64,000 nt of DNA, from contig NZ_CP071872.1 in assembly GCF_022647665.1 (NCBI RefSeq), forward strand, positions 3,906,001 to 3,970,000, given 5' to 3'. Source of the stretch: Streptomyces formicae. Lineage in GTDB: Bacteria > Actinomycetota > Actinomycetes > Streptomycetales > Streptomycetaceae. The notes under the pieces were generated by a model, which was not told where the DNA came from, searched no databases, and was given only the letters and a program-made list of their open reading frames with translations. Below, piece after piece: positions 29,400 through 38,153 of the stretch. Each line of letters opens with the position of its first letter. The stretch's first letter is position 1. Both the position numbers and the translations under genes were made by a program.

Positions 29400-30641
29400 A
29401 TGCCCCAGGCCAGTGTCACCACCGCCCTCGCCCCCGAGCCCGGACCGCACCCCGGCAGACCCGCCGGCCGGTCCGCGGACAGCTCCGAGGACAGGCCCAG
29501 GGACGGGTCCGAGGGCAGGTCCAGCGACGGGTCCGAGGACAGGCCCAGGGACCGGTCCGGGGGCAGCGACTTCGCCCCGCTGCTGCGGACCGCGAAGGAG
29601 CAGGGCCTCCTCGGCCGCCGCACCGGCTGGTACGCACGCGTCATCGCCGTCAATCTGCTCGCCCTGGCCGCCGTCGTCACCGCGATCGCCCTCATCGGCC
29701 CGTCCTGGTGGGTGCTCCCGCTCGCCGCGCCCCTCGCGGTGCTGTCCGCGCGGACCGCCTTCATCGCCCACGACGCCGGCCACGCACAGATCACCCCGGA
29801 CCGGCGGACCGGCCGCATCATCCAGCTCTTCCACGGGAACCTGCTGCTCGGCATGAGCCAGGACTGGTGGAACGACAAGCACAACCGCCACCACGCCAAC
29901 CCCAACCACGTCGACAAGGACCCCGACGTCGCACCCGACGTCCTCGTCTTCAGCAAGGACCACACCGGCGGTCGCACCGGCTTCCGCGGCTGGCTCACCC
30001 GCCACCAGGCATGGCTCTTCTTCCCGCTCACCACCCTCGAAGGCATCGCACTCAAGGCCCACGGCTTCCGGCACGTCTTCTCGCGGTCCGCGGACAGCCC
30101 CTCCGGCGCCCGGGGCCGCGCGCGTGACCGCGCCGTCGAGGGCGGGCTCCTCGTCGCCCATGCCGTCGGGTACGCAGCCCTGCTGCTGACCGCCCTCACA
30201 CCGCTCCAGGCCCTCGTCTTCGCCCTGCTCCACCAGATGCTGCTCGGCCTCCACCTCGGGATGGCGTTCGCACCGAACCACAAGGGCATGGCGATGCCGG
30301 GAGCGGACGGCGGCCAGCGCTGGGGCCACCTCCAGCGGCAGGTCCTGACCTCGCGCAACATCTGGGGCCACCTCCAGCGGCAGGTCCTGACCTCGCGCAA
30401 CATACGGGGCGGCGCCCTGACCGACTGGCTGCTCGGGGGCCTGAACTACCAGATCGAGCACCATCTCTTCCCGAGCATGCCCCGGCCCCATCTGCGGCTC
30501 GTCCAGCCGCTGGTCCGCGCCCACTGCCGCCGCCAGGGCCTGCCGTACACGGAGACCGGGCTGATCGACTCGTACCGGCAGGCGCTCGGCCATCTGCACG
30601 AGGTCGGCGGGGAACTGCGCGCCGCACGGGGCACGAGCTGA
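29400..30641 (+). CDS. Membrane fatty-acid desaturase with internal 14-residue duplication
   Basis: A di-iron acyl desaturase that would insert a double bond into acyl lipids. The three histidine boxes are HDAGH, HNRHH and QIEHH, with hydrophobic segments before the first box (VIAVNLLALAAVVTAIALIG) and between boxes 2 and 3. The start is ATG 29400, giving MPQASVTTALAPEPG; a Ser/Asp/Arg-rich low-complexity stretch follows (about residues 25-50). The segment WGHLQRQVLTSRNI, just before the third box region and normally single, appears twice in a row because of an exact 42-bp duplication. This keeps the frame but lengthens a conserved loop near the active site, so activity is uncertain. Confidence 0.85.
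   Translation: MPQASVTTALAPEPGPHPGRPAGRSADSSEDRPRDGSEGRSSDGSEDRPRDRSGGSDFAPLLRTAKEQGLLGRRTGWYARVIAVNLLALAAVVTAIALIGPSWWVLPLAAPLAVLSARTAFIAHDAGHAQITPDRRTGRIIQLFHGNLLLGMSQDWWNDKHNRHHANPNHVDKDPDVAPDVLVFSKDHTGGRTGFRGWLTRHQAWLFFPLTTLEGIALKAHGFRHVFSRSADSPSGARGRARDRAVEGGLLVAHAVGYAALLLTALTPLQALVFALLHQMLLGLHLGMAFAPNHKGMAMPGADGGQRWGHLQRQVLTSRNIWGHLQRQVLTSRNIRGGALTDWLLGGLNYQIEHHLFPSMPRPHLRLVQPLVRAHCRRQGLPYTETGLIDSYRQALGHLHEVGGELRAARGTS
30321..30404 (+). repeat. Exact 42-bp tandem duplication inside the desaturase gene
   Basis: Positions 30321-30362 and 30363-30404 are identical apart from the last base. The unit encodes WGHLQRQVLTSRNI twice. Lack of divergence indicates a very recent event or an assembly artefact. 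Confidence 0.85.
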
Positions 30642-30715
30642 GGGAACCGGCGGGCGCGCGGGCACGTTCTCACACCACAGGGAGTGCGGCCAGGGGCCGC
30701 GAAGGAGGCTGCAAG

Positions 30716-30898
30716 ATGTCGACAGGTGCGAAGATCGCCATCGGGGGAGTGGCCGTGGGCCTCATCCTCTGGCCACTGATCGGATTCTGGTTCGCGCTGC
30801 TGGTGATTGTCGGAGTGCCCGCCGTGGCCTACTTCGCGCTCGACCCCTCGCAGCGCCGCCGGCTCCGCCGGATCAACCGCAAGGAGATCGGCCGCTGA
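30716..30898 (+). CDS. Small two-helix membrane protein, 60 aa
   Basis: AAGGAGG lies a few bases before the ATG. The protein has one long hydrophobic hairpin (AIGGVAVGLILWPLIGFW and LLVIVGVPAVAYFAL) and a strongly basic tail (SQRRRLRRINRKEIGR) expected in the cytoplasm. I do not recognise a family with known function. It lies between the desaturase and MOSC genes, all in the same direction. Confidence 0.65.
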   Translation: MSTGAKIAIGGVAVGLILWPLIGFWFALLVIVGVPAVAYFALDPSQRRRLRRINRKEIGR

Positions 30899-31004
30899 CC
30901 GGCCGCTGCCGGCCGTTGGCAGCCGCTGACCGGCAGTTTCCTCTGTCCTGTGCCGAAGGTAGGCTCGGAGACGATCATCGGCACAGGGGAGGGGAGCTCG
31001 GAGG

Positions 31005-31553
31005 ATGAGCATCGGTGGACGGGTCACCACGGTCAGCAGCAACGGTGAATACTCCTTCACCAAGCCGAACCGGGAGAGCATCACCCTGCTCACCGGACTC
31101 GGCGTGGAAGGCGACGTCCACGCGGGGGTGACCGTCAAGCACCGCTCCCGTGTCGCGCAGGACCCCACCCAGCCCAACCTCCGCCAGGTCCACCTCATCC
31201 ACGAGGAGCTCTTCGACGAGGTGCGGACGGCGGGCTTCGAGGTCCACCCCGGCGACCTCGGGGAGAACGTCACGACCAGCGGCATCGACCTGCTGGGCCT
31301 GCCCACCGGCACGCTGCTGCACCTCGGTTCCGAGGCGGTCGTCGAGGTCACCGGGCTGCGCAATCCGTGCCTCCAGATCGACCTCTTCCAGGACGGGCTC
31401 CTCAAGCAGGTCGTCGGCCGCGACGACGAGGGCGCGATCGTCCGCAAGGCCGGGATCATGTCCGTCGTCAGGACCGGCGGCGTGGTGCGGCCCGGCGACA
31501 CCGTCACAGTGAAGCTTCCGGACGGGCCGCACCGGCCCCTGGAACGGGTCTGA
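31005..31553 (+). CDS. MOSC-domain protein, 182 aa
   Basis: The MOSC fold (molybdenum cofactor sulfurase C-terminal domain) is shown by GVEGDVHAG near residue 35, the HLIHEELFDEV segment, PGDLGENVTTSG with the conserved Gly/Glu/Asn, and the conserved Cys in TGLRNPCLQID. Small stand-alone MOSC proteins such as YiiM and YuaD bind molybdenum cofactor and take part in N-hydroxylated-compound reduction or sulfur transfer. GGAGG precedes the ATG. It is complete and ordinary for Streptomyces. Confidence 0.88.
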   Translation: MSIGGRVTTVSSNGEYSFTKPNRESITLLTGLGVEGDVHAGVTVKHRSRVAQDPTQPNLRQVHLIHEELFDEVRTAGFEVHPGDLGENVTTSGIDLLGLPTGTLLHLGSEAVVEVTGLRNPCLQIDLFQDGLLKQVVGRDDEGAIVRKAGIMSVVRTGGVVRPGDTVTVKLPDGPHRPLERV

Positions 31554-31673
31554 GCGCAGCTCAGCTCAGCGCACCAGATCTCGTTGTCCCTGTTCAGGCG
31601 GGGGAGGGGCGCAGAGGCAGGAGGGCGATCGTCCGACGCAGAGCGGGTGACCTCAATGCGGTGAGGAACGCCC

Positions 31674-31850
31674 TTACAGCTCACCTGTCGGGCGATTGGC
31701 TCGTACCTGCACTGCGGAAGCGGTCGTCAGGAACACCGCGGTAGCCAGGATCAGGACGACGGCCTCCTCTTCGGTCTGCCGGTGCTCCTGCGACTCGCTG
31801 GGGGAGAGCTCGCCGGCGCGCAGGGCGACGGGTAATCCGGTGGCGGCCAT
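31674..31850 (-). CDS. Tiny membrane protein, 58 aa, last gene of the amino-sugar operon
   Basis: The ATG at 31850 follows the oxidoreductase TGA stop directly, with GAAGGGAAG five bases upstream. The product begins MAATGLPVALRAGELSPSES, has an acidic stretch (QTEEEA) and one hydrophobic helix (VVLILATAVFLTTASAV), and ends after RANRPTGEL. Tight coupling to the operon and a good ribosome site support it; no family is recognised. It could be a single-span partner of the sugar enzymes. Confidence 0.5.
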   Translation of the reverse strand: MAATGLPVALRAGELSPSESQEHRQTEEEAVVLILATAVFLTTASAVQVRANRPTGEL

Positions 31851-33029
31851 TCAGACTTCCCTTCGCGTTGTGGTTGCCGACGGCTCGGTGATGCCGGCGT
31901 GTCCGGAGACCCCGGGGAGGAGTTCGTCGACGGCGACCGGTCCACCGCTGGCTGCCGAACGCGTCAGGGCCTCACCAGTGGCTACGGCGTATGCGCCGTC
32001 GATCGCGGTCGCGGCATGGTTCTCCCGCTCGGGTGCGGGCTGCCGCAGCAGCGCCGTGACCATGCGCAGGTCGGCGCCCGAGTGGCGGCCGCTCTCGCGA
32101 GGGATGGTGACGGAGCGGACTGGCCCGTCGAGCGGACTCAGCCGGATCGCGTAATGCCTTGTCAGTCGGGCTCCGTTGGGTGGAGAGACTTCGTACCGGG
32201 TGGTGAGCTCGCCACGAGTGCCCTGCACGGTCAGCGTGTAGCCCTCCCAGGGCGAGCGGGCCGAGAGGGAGTAGTGGGCCACCGCACCACCGCGGTAACG
32301 GACAGTGGCGGACAGCGTGTCAGCGATATCCGCGTCCACCGGCACGCGGCGGTCGTTGTCCGTGTCCGGCCCGGACTGGTAGTGGACGCGCCGGGTCCAG
32401 CCCACGACCTCCTGCGGCCAGTCCGCGAGCCACCAGTTGAGCAGGTCGAAATGGTGACAGCTCTTGGTTATCTGCAGGCCTCCGGACGCCGCTGCCTTGC
32501 GGTGCCACCGCAGGAAGTAGCTGTGTCCGTGGCCGGGCCGCAGCCGAAAGGACAGGTGCGCCTGGGTCGGCGTACCGATCGCCCCTGCGGCCAGCAGGCG
32601 CTTGATGGCCTGATGGAGGTTCAGATGGCGCATGTTGTGCGCGACCCGCACCGAGGCGGAGGAGCGGCGCTCGGCAGCCACGACGGAGGCGGCCTGCGCC
32701 GCCGTCAACGTCATCGGCTTCTCTGTCAGGACGTCGACCCCGGCGGCCAGCGCGGCCTCGATCTGCTCGGCGTGCGCGTGATCAGGCGCGGTGACGATCA
32801 GCACGTGCGGCCGCGCGTCGTCGAGGAGGGCCCGTACGCCGGTGCTGTACGTCGGTACCTCCCACCGCGCCGTGACCGCTGACAACTGCGCCGGATCGGT
32901 GTCAGCCACCGCGACGAGTGTGCCGATTCCGGAGGCGTACGCCTCTGGCCCGAACAGCGGCAGATATGCCGTCCAGGCCCGCTTGCCCGCGCCGCTGAGT
33001 GCGTACCGGGTGGTCGCCGGCTCAGCCAT
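31851..33029 (-). CDS. Gfo/Idh/MocA-family oxidoreductase, 392 aa
   Basis: NAD(P)-dependent dehydrogenase acting on sugars or sugar nucleotides. The N-terminal Rossmann part starts at YALSGAGKRAWTAYLP; VLIVTAPDHAHAEQIEAAL and VLTEKPMTLTAAQA carry the family EKP motif with catalytic Lys; SGGLQITKSCHHFDLLNWWL supplies the conserved HxxD-type pair. The ATG at 33029 overlaps the end of the NagA-like gene by eight bases and has GAGGAGGAGG upstream. In this operon it may oxidise or reduce an amino sugar; the substrate is unknown. Confidence 0.85.
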   Translation of the reverse strand: MAEPATTRYALSGAGKRAWTAYLPLFGPEAYASGIGTLVAVADTDPAQLSAVTARWEVPTYSTGVRALLDDARPHVLIVTAPDHAHAEQIEAALAAGVDVLTEKPMTLTAAQAASVVAAERRSSASVRVAHNMRHLNLHQAIKRLLAAGAIGTPTQAHLSFRLRPGHGHSYFLRWHRKAAASGGLQITKSCHHFDLLNWWLADWPQEVVGWTRRVHYQSGPDTDNDRRVPVDADIADTLSATVRYRGGAVAHYSLSARSPWEGYTLTVQGTRGELTTRYEVSPPNGARLTRHYAIRLSPLDGPVRSVTIPRESGRHSGADLRMVTALLRQPAPERENHAATAIDGAYAVATGEALTRSAASGGPVAVDELLPGVSGHAGITEPSATTTRREV

Positions 33030-34233
33030 CGGCCTCCTCCTCTCCCATGTCCCTGGAGCCGTCGGGCTCCTCGTACAGCCACTGGCCGCCGCGCGCGACG
33101 CGGAGCACCCGCAGGCTGTCGTCCAACACGACCAGGTCGGCGGCCAGGCCCGGCCTGAGGGAGCCGACCCGGTCCGCGATACCCAGCACCAGGGCCGGTG
33201 TGGTCGCGGCCATCCGCGTGGCGTCCACCAGTGGAACCCCCGCCCGCAGCACGGTGAAGCGCAGGATGTCGGAGAGAAAGCTGGTGCTCCCGCAGAACGA
33301 CCCCCCGGTGTGGTCGAGGGCGACCCCGTCGGCGACGACTCCCCGCACCGCGCCCATGGCGAACTCGGTGCCCCGAGGCAGCCCGGTGCCGGCCGAGGCG
33401 TCCGACACCAGGCACAGCCGGTCCGGCCCCAGACAGCGATAGGCGATGCGCACCAGATCCGCCGACAGGTGCCGGCCGTCGGCGATGAGCTCGGCGGTGA
33501 ACTCCGTAGAGGACAGCACCGACTCCAGCAGACCGGTCGCGCGCCACGGCCCGTCCTTGCACAGCATGGACTGCCCGCTCCACAGATGTGCGACATGGCG
33601 TAGCCCGTCCGCGTGGGCGGCGGCCATCACCTCGGCCGACGCCGCGCTGTGCCCGGCCGAGACGGCCACGCTCCGCTGTGCGAGTGCCCAGATCATGTCC
33701 TCCGCTCCGGGCAGCTCCGGGGCGAGCGTCACCATGCGGACGAAGCCGGGCTCGGCCAGCAGCTCGCGCCACGAGTGGTCGTCGGGCACCCGCAGGGCGT
33801 CGCGCGGGTGCGCGCCTCTGAACGCCGGGTTCAGGTACGGTCCTTCGAGGTGCGCTCCGATGGGCCGGTCGCCGGCCCATCGGCGTCGGCCGACAGCGAG
33901 CGCGGCCATCATGGCGGGCAGACTGTCCGTCGCCAGCGTGGCCAACAGGGTGGTGCTGCCCGCCGCCGCGTGGGCGGCGGTGACGGTCCGCCAGGCATGG
34001 GCGCTTGCTTCGTTGAACGTGTGGCCCAGGGCACCGTGGGCGTGGATGTCGACCAGCCCGGGCAGGACGAGTCGGCCGCCGACGTCGATGACCTCCCAGT
34101 CGGCCGGTGGCCTGCGGTGTTCGCCGACGTATTCGATGATTCCGTCGCTCAGGAAGACGCACTCGCCGAAGCCGACGCGGTCGGTGTGCACGACCGAGGC
34201 GTTCACGACGGCGGTGCGCTGCTCGTTCCTCAC
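33022..34233 (-). CDS. N-acetylglucosamine-6-phosphate deacetylase-like amidohydrolase
   Basis: The 403-residue amidohydrolase has the NagA features: LPGLVDIHAHGALGH (HxH metal ligands), HLEGPYLNPAFRGAH, SAGHSAASAEVM, the substrate His in VAHLWSGQSM, and LCLVSDASAGTGLP with the catalytic Asp, ending in PGLAADLVVLDD. NagA removes the acetyl group from GlcNAc-6-P. Inside a glycosyltransferase operon it may instead deacetylate a sugar intermediate of a glycoside, as known in several aminoglycoside-type pathways. The GTG start at 34233 overlaps the preceding stop (GTGA), so it is translationally coupled. Confidence 0.85.
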   Translation of the reverse strand: MRNEQRTAVVNASVVHTDRVGFGECVFLSDGIIEYVGEHRRPPADWEVIDVGGRLVLPGLVDIHAHGALGHTFNEASAHAWRTVTAAHAAAGSTTLLATLATDSLPAMMAALAVGRRRWAGDRPIGAHLEGPYLNPAFRGAHPRDALRVPDDHSWRELLAEPGFVRMVTLAPELPGAEDMIWALAQRSVAVSAGHSAASAEVMAAAHADGLRHVAHLWSGQSMLCKDGPWRATGLLESVLSSTEFTAELIADGRHLSADLVRIAYRCLGPDRLCLVSDASAGTGLPRGTEFAMGAVRGVVADGVALDHTGGSFCGSTSFLSDILRFTVLRAGVPLVDATRMAATTPALVLGIADRVGSLRPGLAADLVVLDDSLRVLRVARGGQWLYEEPDGSRDMGEEEADG

Positions 34234-35339
34234 CGGCCCATCGCCTGCCTGTAGACCCCCATGTGGCGGTCGGTGAACACGTCGGGATCGAAGAGCCCGG
34301 AGCGTCCCAGACTGGCCTCGCCCAGCACTTTGCGCCTGGGGGCGTCGCCCACCAGCGACTCCAGCGCTGAGGCGAGTTCCTGGGGTTTGTCCGGGTCGAA
34401 GTACAGCCCGGCATCGCCTGCCGTCTCGTGGTGGGGCGGGATGTCCGACAGCACCAGCGGCAGGCCGGCCGCCATGGCCTCCAGGATCGAGAGGGGCATG
34501 CCCTCGAACCTGCTCGCCGAGACGAAAGCCTGCGACGACTTCAGCAGCGGAAGCACCAGGTCCCGGCGCCAGACCTGGCCGTACCACTCGATCACCTCGT
34601 CGATCCCCAGCGCGAGACCCTGCCGGTAGAGGTCGGCCATCTCGGGTCCGTCGCCGATCACACGTAGCCGGACGTCCACGCCGCGCCGACGGGCCTCCGC
34701 GACTGCGGCCAGCACCGCCGCCTGGTTCTTGTGCGGGTACAGCCCGGCCAGGCTGATCACGGTGAGGCCGCCGTCACCGCCTTCGTCCACGCGCTCCGGG
34801 CAGTCCACTCTGATGGCATTGGGCACCACCTCGATCCGCCCCGGCGGGAGTCCCACCTGCGCGGTGCAGAAGTCCCGCACAGCCTCCGACACCGCGAGTA
34901 CTTGGTGGGCACGGGTGTTGAAGTACTGGTCGACACGGTTGCGCAGCCACGTGCGCTTGTGGGTGTAGACGCTGTGATACGAGACCACCGTCGGCCGGCC
35001 CCTCAGAGCGAGCCGCACGAGCGGGTGAATGCGGCCGTCGCCGAAGTGGATGTGGACCGCATGGCCGCGGCTGAGCCGGACCACCGCCGCCAGCCGCCGC
35101 ACCGGCGAGCCGGACAGGGAAACGGCTTCTACGCGCGGGTCGAGCTCGGTCATCAGCCTGTTGCGCTTGGCGACCGCGAGCGCCACGACGCGCACCTCGA
35201 CGCCGCGCGCCACAAGCTCGTTGGCCAGCGAGGTCACCACCCGCTCCAGGCCGCCGACGGTGAAGTAGCGCACCAGCAGGCACACTCGCAGGCCGGCGCC
35301 GGACTGGTCCGCCGCTGCCGCCTTCCTCGGTTCGCTCAT
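34230..35339 (-). CDS. GT4-family glycosyltransferase, 369 aa
   Basis: A GT-B retaining glycosyltransferase: N-terminal VCLLVRYFTVGGLERVVTSL, the acceptor-domain segment VVSYHSVYTHKRTWLRN, then the donor domain with VISLAGLYPHKNQAAVLAAV and SSQAFVSASRFEGMPLSILEAMAAGLP containing the EGxPxxxLEAM/E motif of GT4. It is cytosolic or membrane-associated and transfers a sugar from a nucleotide donor, possibly the epimerised UDP-amino sugar made by the operon. It overlaps its neighbours by 4 bases on both sides. Confidence 0.88.
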   Translation of the reverse strand: MSEPRKAAAADQSGAGLRVCLLVRYFTVGGLERVVTSLANELVARGVEVRVVALAVAKRNRLMTELDPRVEAVSLSGSPVRRLAAVVRLSRGHAVHIHFGDGRIHPLVRLALRGRPTVVSYHSVYTHKRTWLRNRVDQYFNTRAHQVLAVSEAVRDFCTAQVGLPPGRIEVVPNAIRVDCPERVDEGGDGGLTVISLAGLYPHKNQAAVLAAVAEARRRGVDVRLRVIGDGPEMADLYRQGLALGIDEVIEWYGQVWRRDLVLPLLKSSQAFVSASRFEGMPLSILEAMAAGLPLVLSDIPPHHETAGDAGLYFDPDKPQELASALESLVGDAPRRKVLGEASLGRSGLFDPDVFTDRHMGVYRQAMGR

Positions 35340-36493
35340 GCGCCACCACCCAGCAGCGCCGCATAACGCTGGGCGCCGCCGAGCAGGTGCCCGGCCTTGG
35401 GAGACAGGGGTTCACGCAGGGCCGCCGTCAGCGTCGGGCCGATGGCGCCGGAGAGGACCTCGGGGAGGTCGCACATGCGGACCAGTCCGCGGTTCGCGAG
35501 CAGCCGGGAGTGGATGCGCTGCTCGGACTCCCGTACCTGGCGCGGGATGACGACACTGTTGCAGCCGACCGCGAGCACCTCGCTCAGCATGTTCGCGCCG
35601 GCGGCCCCGATGAACAGGTCGGCCGCCGCCATCCACGTCATCATCGACGGCTCGTAGGAGACGATCTCCAGCCACGGCAGCAGCGCGCCACGCTCCCGCA
35701 GCGCTTCGGCGTCCGCCGGCTCCAGGTACGGGCCGGTCACCAGCCGTGCCCGGTCGAACTCCGTGCTGCGCTCGGCCAGCGCGTCGACGAGCGCTGTCCA
35801 CAGCGGCATCGCGCCCTGCCCGCCGCCCATACTGGCCAGCACCAGGCGCTCGCCGTCGTCGATCCCCAGCTCCGCCCGTGCCGCGTCCTTGCCGAGGCGG
35901 AACTCGGCGACCAGGTAGCCGGTGTACTGGATCCGCCCTCGGAGGCAGTCCGGCACGCTGTAGTGATCTTCGAGGCGGAACACTCCAGGGTGGGTGTGTA
36001 CATGAATGGCATCGAAGTGCCGGTCGATCCAGCGGACGCTGTCCCCGCGGAAGTACTCGCGGTCGGTCTTCTCGGCGTCGAAGAGGACACCGCGCAGGGT
36101 GAGCACGCGCCGTCCGCCGCTGCCCCTGGTGCTGGTCAGCGCCGGGACCAGCTCGTCTTCGGCACCCCTGGGGAGGTGGTTGACCAGGAAGACATCGGGC
36201 GCGTAGTGACGCAGGAAGACCTCGGCCATCTGTGCGCGCATCCGGAAGAGAGGCCCGGTCTCCATCGCCGTCCGTCCGCGGGTGCCCCATCCGGCGACGT
36301 TGTCGTAGTTGGTGAAGGCGGGCAGCTTCACCACATCCATGCCGGCCGGCAGCAGGTCGAGCCCGTGACAGGCGCCGGTCAGTCCGGAGATGTGCATGTC
36401 CTCGCCGCTGCCGGACAGCCCGTGCGCCACCTTCGCGCTTTCCGCGGTGTGCCCGAGGCTTCTGCCGTTGTGCCAGTACATGGCGATCCGCAC
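35336..36493 (-). CDS. MurG-like (GT28-type) predicted glycosyltransferase
   Basis: The 385-residue protein begins MRIAMYWHNGRSLGHTAESAKVA, the nucleotide-independent N-domain loop (GHxxE-like) of COG4671/MurG relatives. It has a C-terminal GT28 domain: RLVLASMGGGQGAMPLW, SYEPSMMTWMAAADLFIGAAGANMLSEVLAVG and VVIPRQVRESEQRIHS, matching the donor-site GGxG and GxxxxxE features. Acceptor and donor are unknown. It overlaps the GT4 gene start by 4 bases; two different glycosyltransferases in one operon indicate at least two glycosylation steps. Confidence 0.78.
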   Translation of the reverse strand: MRIAMYWHNGRSLGHTAESAKVAHGLSGSGEDMHISGLTGACHGLDLLPAGMDVVKLPAFTNYDNVAGWGTRGRTAMETGPLFRMRAQMAEVFLRHYAPDVFLVNHLPRGAEDELVPALTSTRGSGGRRVLTLRGVLFDAEKTDREYFRGDSVRWIDRHFDAIHVHTHPGVFRLEDHYSVPDCLRGRIQYTGYLVAEFRLGKDAARAELGIDDGERLVLASMGGGQGAMPLWTALVDALAERSTEFDRARLVTGPYLEPADAEALRERGALLPWLEIVSYEPSMMTWMAAADLFIGAAGANMLSEVLAVGCNSVVIPRQVRESEQRIHSRLLANRGLVRMCDLPEVLSGAIGPTLTAALREPLSPKAGHLLGGAQRYAALLGGGA

Positions 36494-36496
36494 GGT

Positions 36497-37549
36497 CTAC
36501 CTCCTTGCTTCCAGGAAGTTGCGTGTGCCGCGTACCCCGGCGAAATGGGACACGGTCTGGCGCAGGCCCTCGTCCAGGTTGACGACGGGCTCGTAGCCCA
36601 GCTCCTGCCTGGCCAGATCGAGATCGGCGAGCGCTGAGGCCACGTCGCCGGCGCGCGGTGGCGCAGCCAACGCCCGTACCTCTGACGCTTTCGCACGTCC
36701 TGGGAGCGCGGCGACATGCGTCCGCAAGGTCTCGAACAGGGCGTTGAGCGAAGTGCCGTGCCCCGTACCCACGTTGAAGACGCCGCATGAACCGGCTGGG
36801 CGTGCCGCCGCCAGGAGATTGGCGCGCACGATGTTGTCCACATGGGTGAAGTCCCGGGACTGGGTGCCGTTGCCGTAGATCACGGGGCACTCCGCGTCCA
36901 GCAGGGCCCGGATCCAGCGGGGGATCACCGCCGCGTACGGTCCATCGGGGTTCTGCCGTGGTCCGAAGACGTTGAAGTAGCGCAGGCCAGTGAGGGCGAT
37001 ACAGGTGTTCCGGTGGGTGACCGCCGCCAGTTGCTCCATCGCACGCTTGCTCACCGCGTACGGCGACATCGGCTCGCCCAGGACGGGCTCACGGCGCAGT
37101 GCCGTGGAGACGTCCCCGTAGACGGAGCTGGAGCTGGCGTACACGACGCGGGACACACCGGCTTGTGCCGCAGAACTGAACAGGTTCACCGAGCCGATGG
37201 TGTTGGCCTCAAGTACCTGGACCGGGTGGACCAGGGACCGGGGTACGGAGCTGAGCGCGGCCTGGTGCAGAACGACATCGACGCCCCGCACGGCCGCCTC
37301 GCAGGCGTTCGGGGACCGCAGATCCCCTTCGATGAGCCGGAAGCGTGCCCACCGCTCGGCGCCGACCCGGGCCTCCACATCGCTGAGGTTCTCCTTCTTC
37401 CCGGTGGAGAAGTTGTCCAGGCCCACCACGTGCCGCCCCGCTCGCAGGAGCGTCTCCAGGAGGTGCGAGCCGATGAAGCCTGCAACACCGGTAATCAGCC
37501 AGGTGTCTGACGGACCAGGCACCTCGACAGGTAATCGGGCAGGGTGCAT
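36497..37549 (-). CDS. UDP-N-acetylhexosamine/UDP-hexose 4-epimerase-like SDR
   Basis: An extended short-chain dehydrogenase: NAD motif TGVAGFIGSHL, DNFSTG, the catalytic Ser region VYASSSSVYGD, and SPYAVSKRAMEQ with the YxxxK pair, then FNVFGPRQNPDGPYAAVIPRW, which resembles WbpP/Gne-type UDP-GlcNAc 4-epimerases. It would supply a UDP-galacto-configured amino sugar to the glycosyltransferases. A GGAGG site precedes the ATG at 37549, making it the first intact gene of the leftward operon. Confidence 0.85.
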   Translation of the reverse strand: MHPARLPVEVPGPSDTWLITGVAGFIGSHLLETLLRAGRHVVGLDNFSTGKKENLSDVEARVGAERWARFRLIEGDLRSPNACEAAVRGVDVVLHQAALSSVPRSLVHPVQVLEANTIGSVNLFSSAAQAGVSRVVYASSSSVYGDVSTALRREPVLGEPMSPYAVSKRAMEQLAAVTHRNTCIALTGLRYFNVFGPRQNPDGPYAAVIPRWIRALLDAECPVIYGNGTQSRDFTHVDNIVRANLLAAARPAGSCGVFNVGTGHGTSLNALFETLRTHVAALPGRAKASEVRALAAPPRAGDVASALADLDLARQELGYEPVVNLDEGLRQTVSHFAGVRGTRNFLEARR

Positions 37550-37606
37550 CGCGACCTCCGTGCAGTGGATGGAACAGGAAGGGAGAGAGGGGAGGGTCGG
37601 GTGCGC

Positions 37607-38012
37607 TTACAGGACCGCGACGTCGAGGTCGGTCAGCCAGCCCCGGGTGTCGAAAAGCACGTGCGTCCTGGAGCCGTCGACATGCTCCCGGTACTGCGCG
37701 TGCCACTGCAGCACGATCGTCGGGTCGGCCGCGCAGAGTGCGGCGTCCAAGTCGTCGGAGGCGGGCACGTCACGTCCGTCGACGGCCCAGCTGCTGACAT
37801 AGGGGTCGTGATACGTCACGTCGGCGCCGTGCTGCCTGAGATGGCGCACCACGTCGTCGGCAGGGGACTCGCGCTGGTCAGAGATGTCCGCCTTGTAAGT
37901 GACGCCCAGCACCAGGACACGAGTGCCGGTCAGTTCGCCACCCGTGCGCGCGAGTATGCGGGCGGCGCGCTCCACCACATACCGAGGCATGCCGTCGTTG
38001 ATCTCACGTGAT
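37607..38012 (-). pseudogene. UDP-sugar dehydrogenase, C-terminal remnant
   Basis: The frame reads AREIND-like SREINDGMPRYVVERA, then the UDPGDH C-terminal signature GTRVLVLGVTYKADISDQRESP and the last domain ending DTRGWLTDLDVAVL. This is the final third of WecC/UDP-ManNAc or UDP-GlcNAc 6-dehydrogenases. The N-terminal Rossmann domain and the catalytic Cys domain are absent; the coding sequence begins abruptly at the junction with an aldolase fragment, in a different frame. A 6-dehydrogenase would fit the amino-sugar operon, so the loss may have disabled the pathway. Confidence 0.72.
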
Positions 38013-38127
38013 CGAGCGGGATGATGAGGCTCTTGCCGGTGGCCGACGAAAACAGGCGGAGTAATCGAATGGCGAACCCATCGAAAGTCTGGCTCGGTCG
38101 AGTTTGCAGGGAGATTGCATTCTTCAC
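38013..38127 (-). pseudogene. DhnA-type class I aldolase, N-terminal remnant
   Basis: From GTG 38127 the frame reads KNAISLQTRPSQTFDGFAIR, then RLFSSATGKSLIIPLDH, matching the start of class I aldolases of the DhnA / 2-amino-3,7-dideoxy-hept-6-ulosonate synthase group (RLxRLF...GRSLIIPxDHG). It ends at the conserved DH, where the sequence passes into the dehydrogenase fragment. No aldolase barrel follows. Confidence 0.5.
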
Positions 38128-38153
38128 CTACATCTGCCCTTCCTGCTTTTGAA

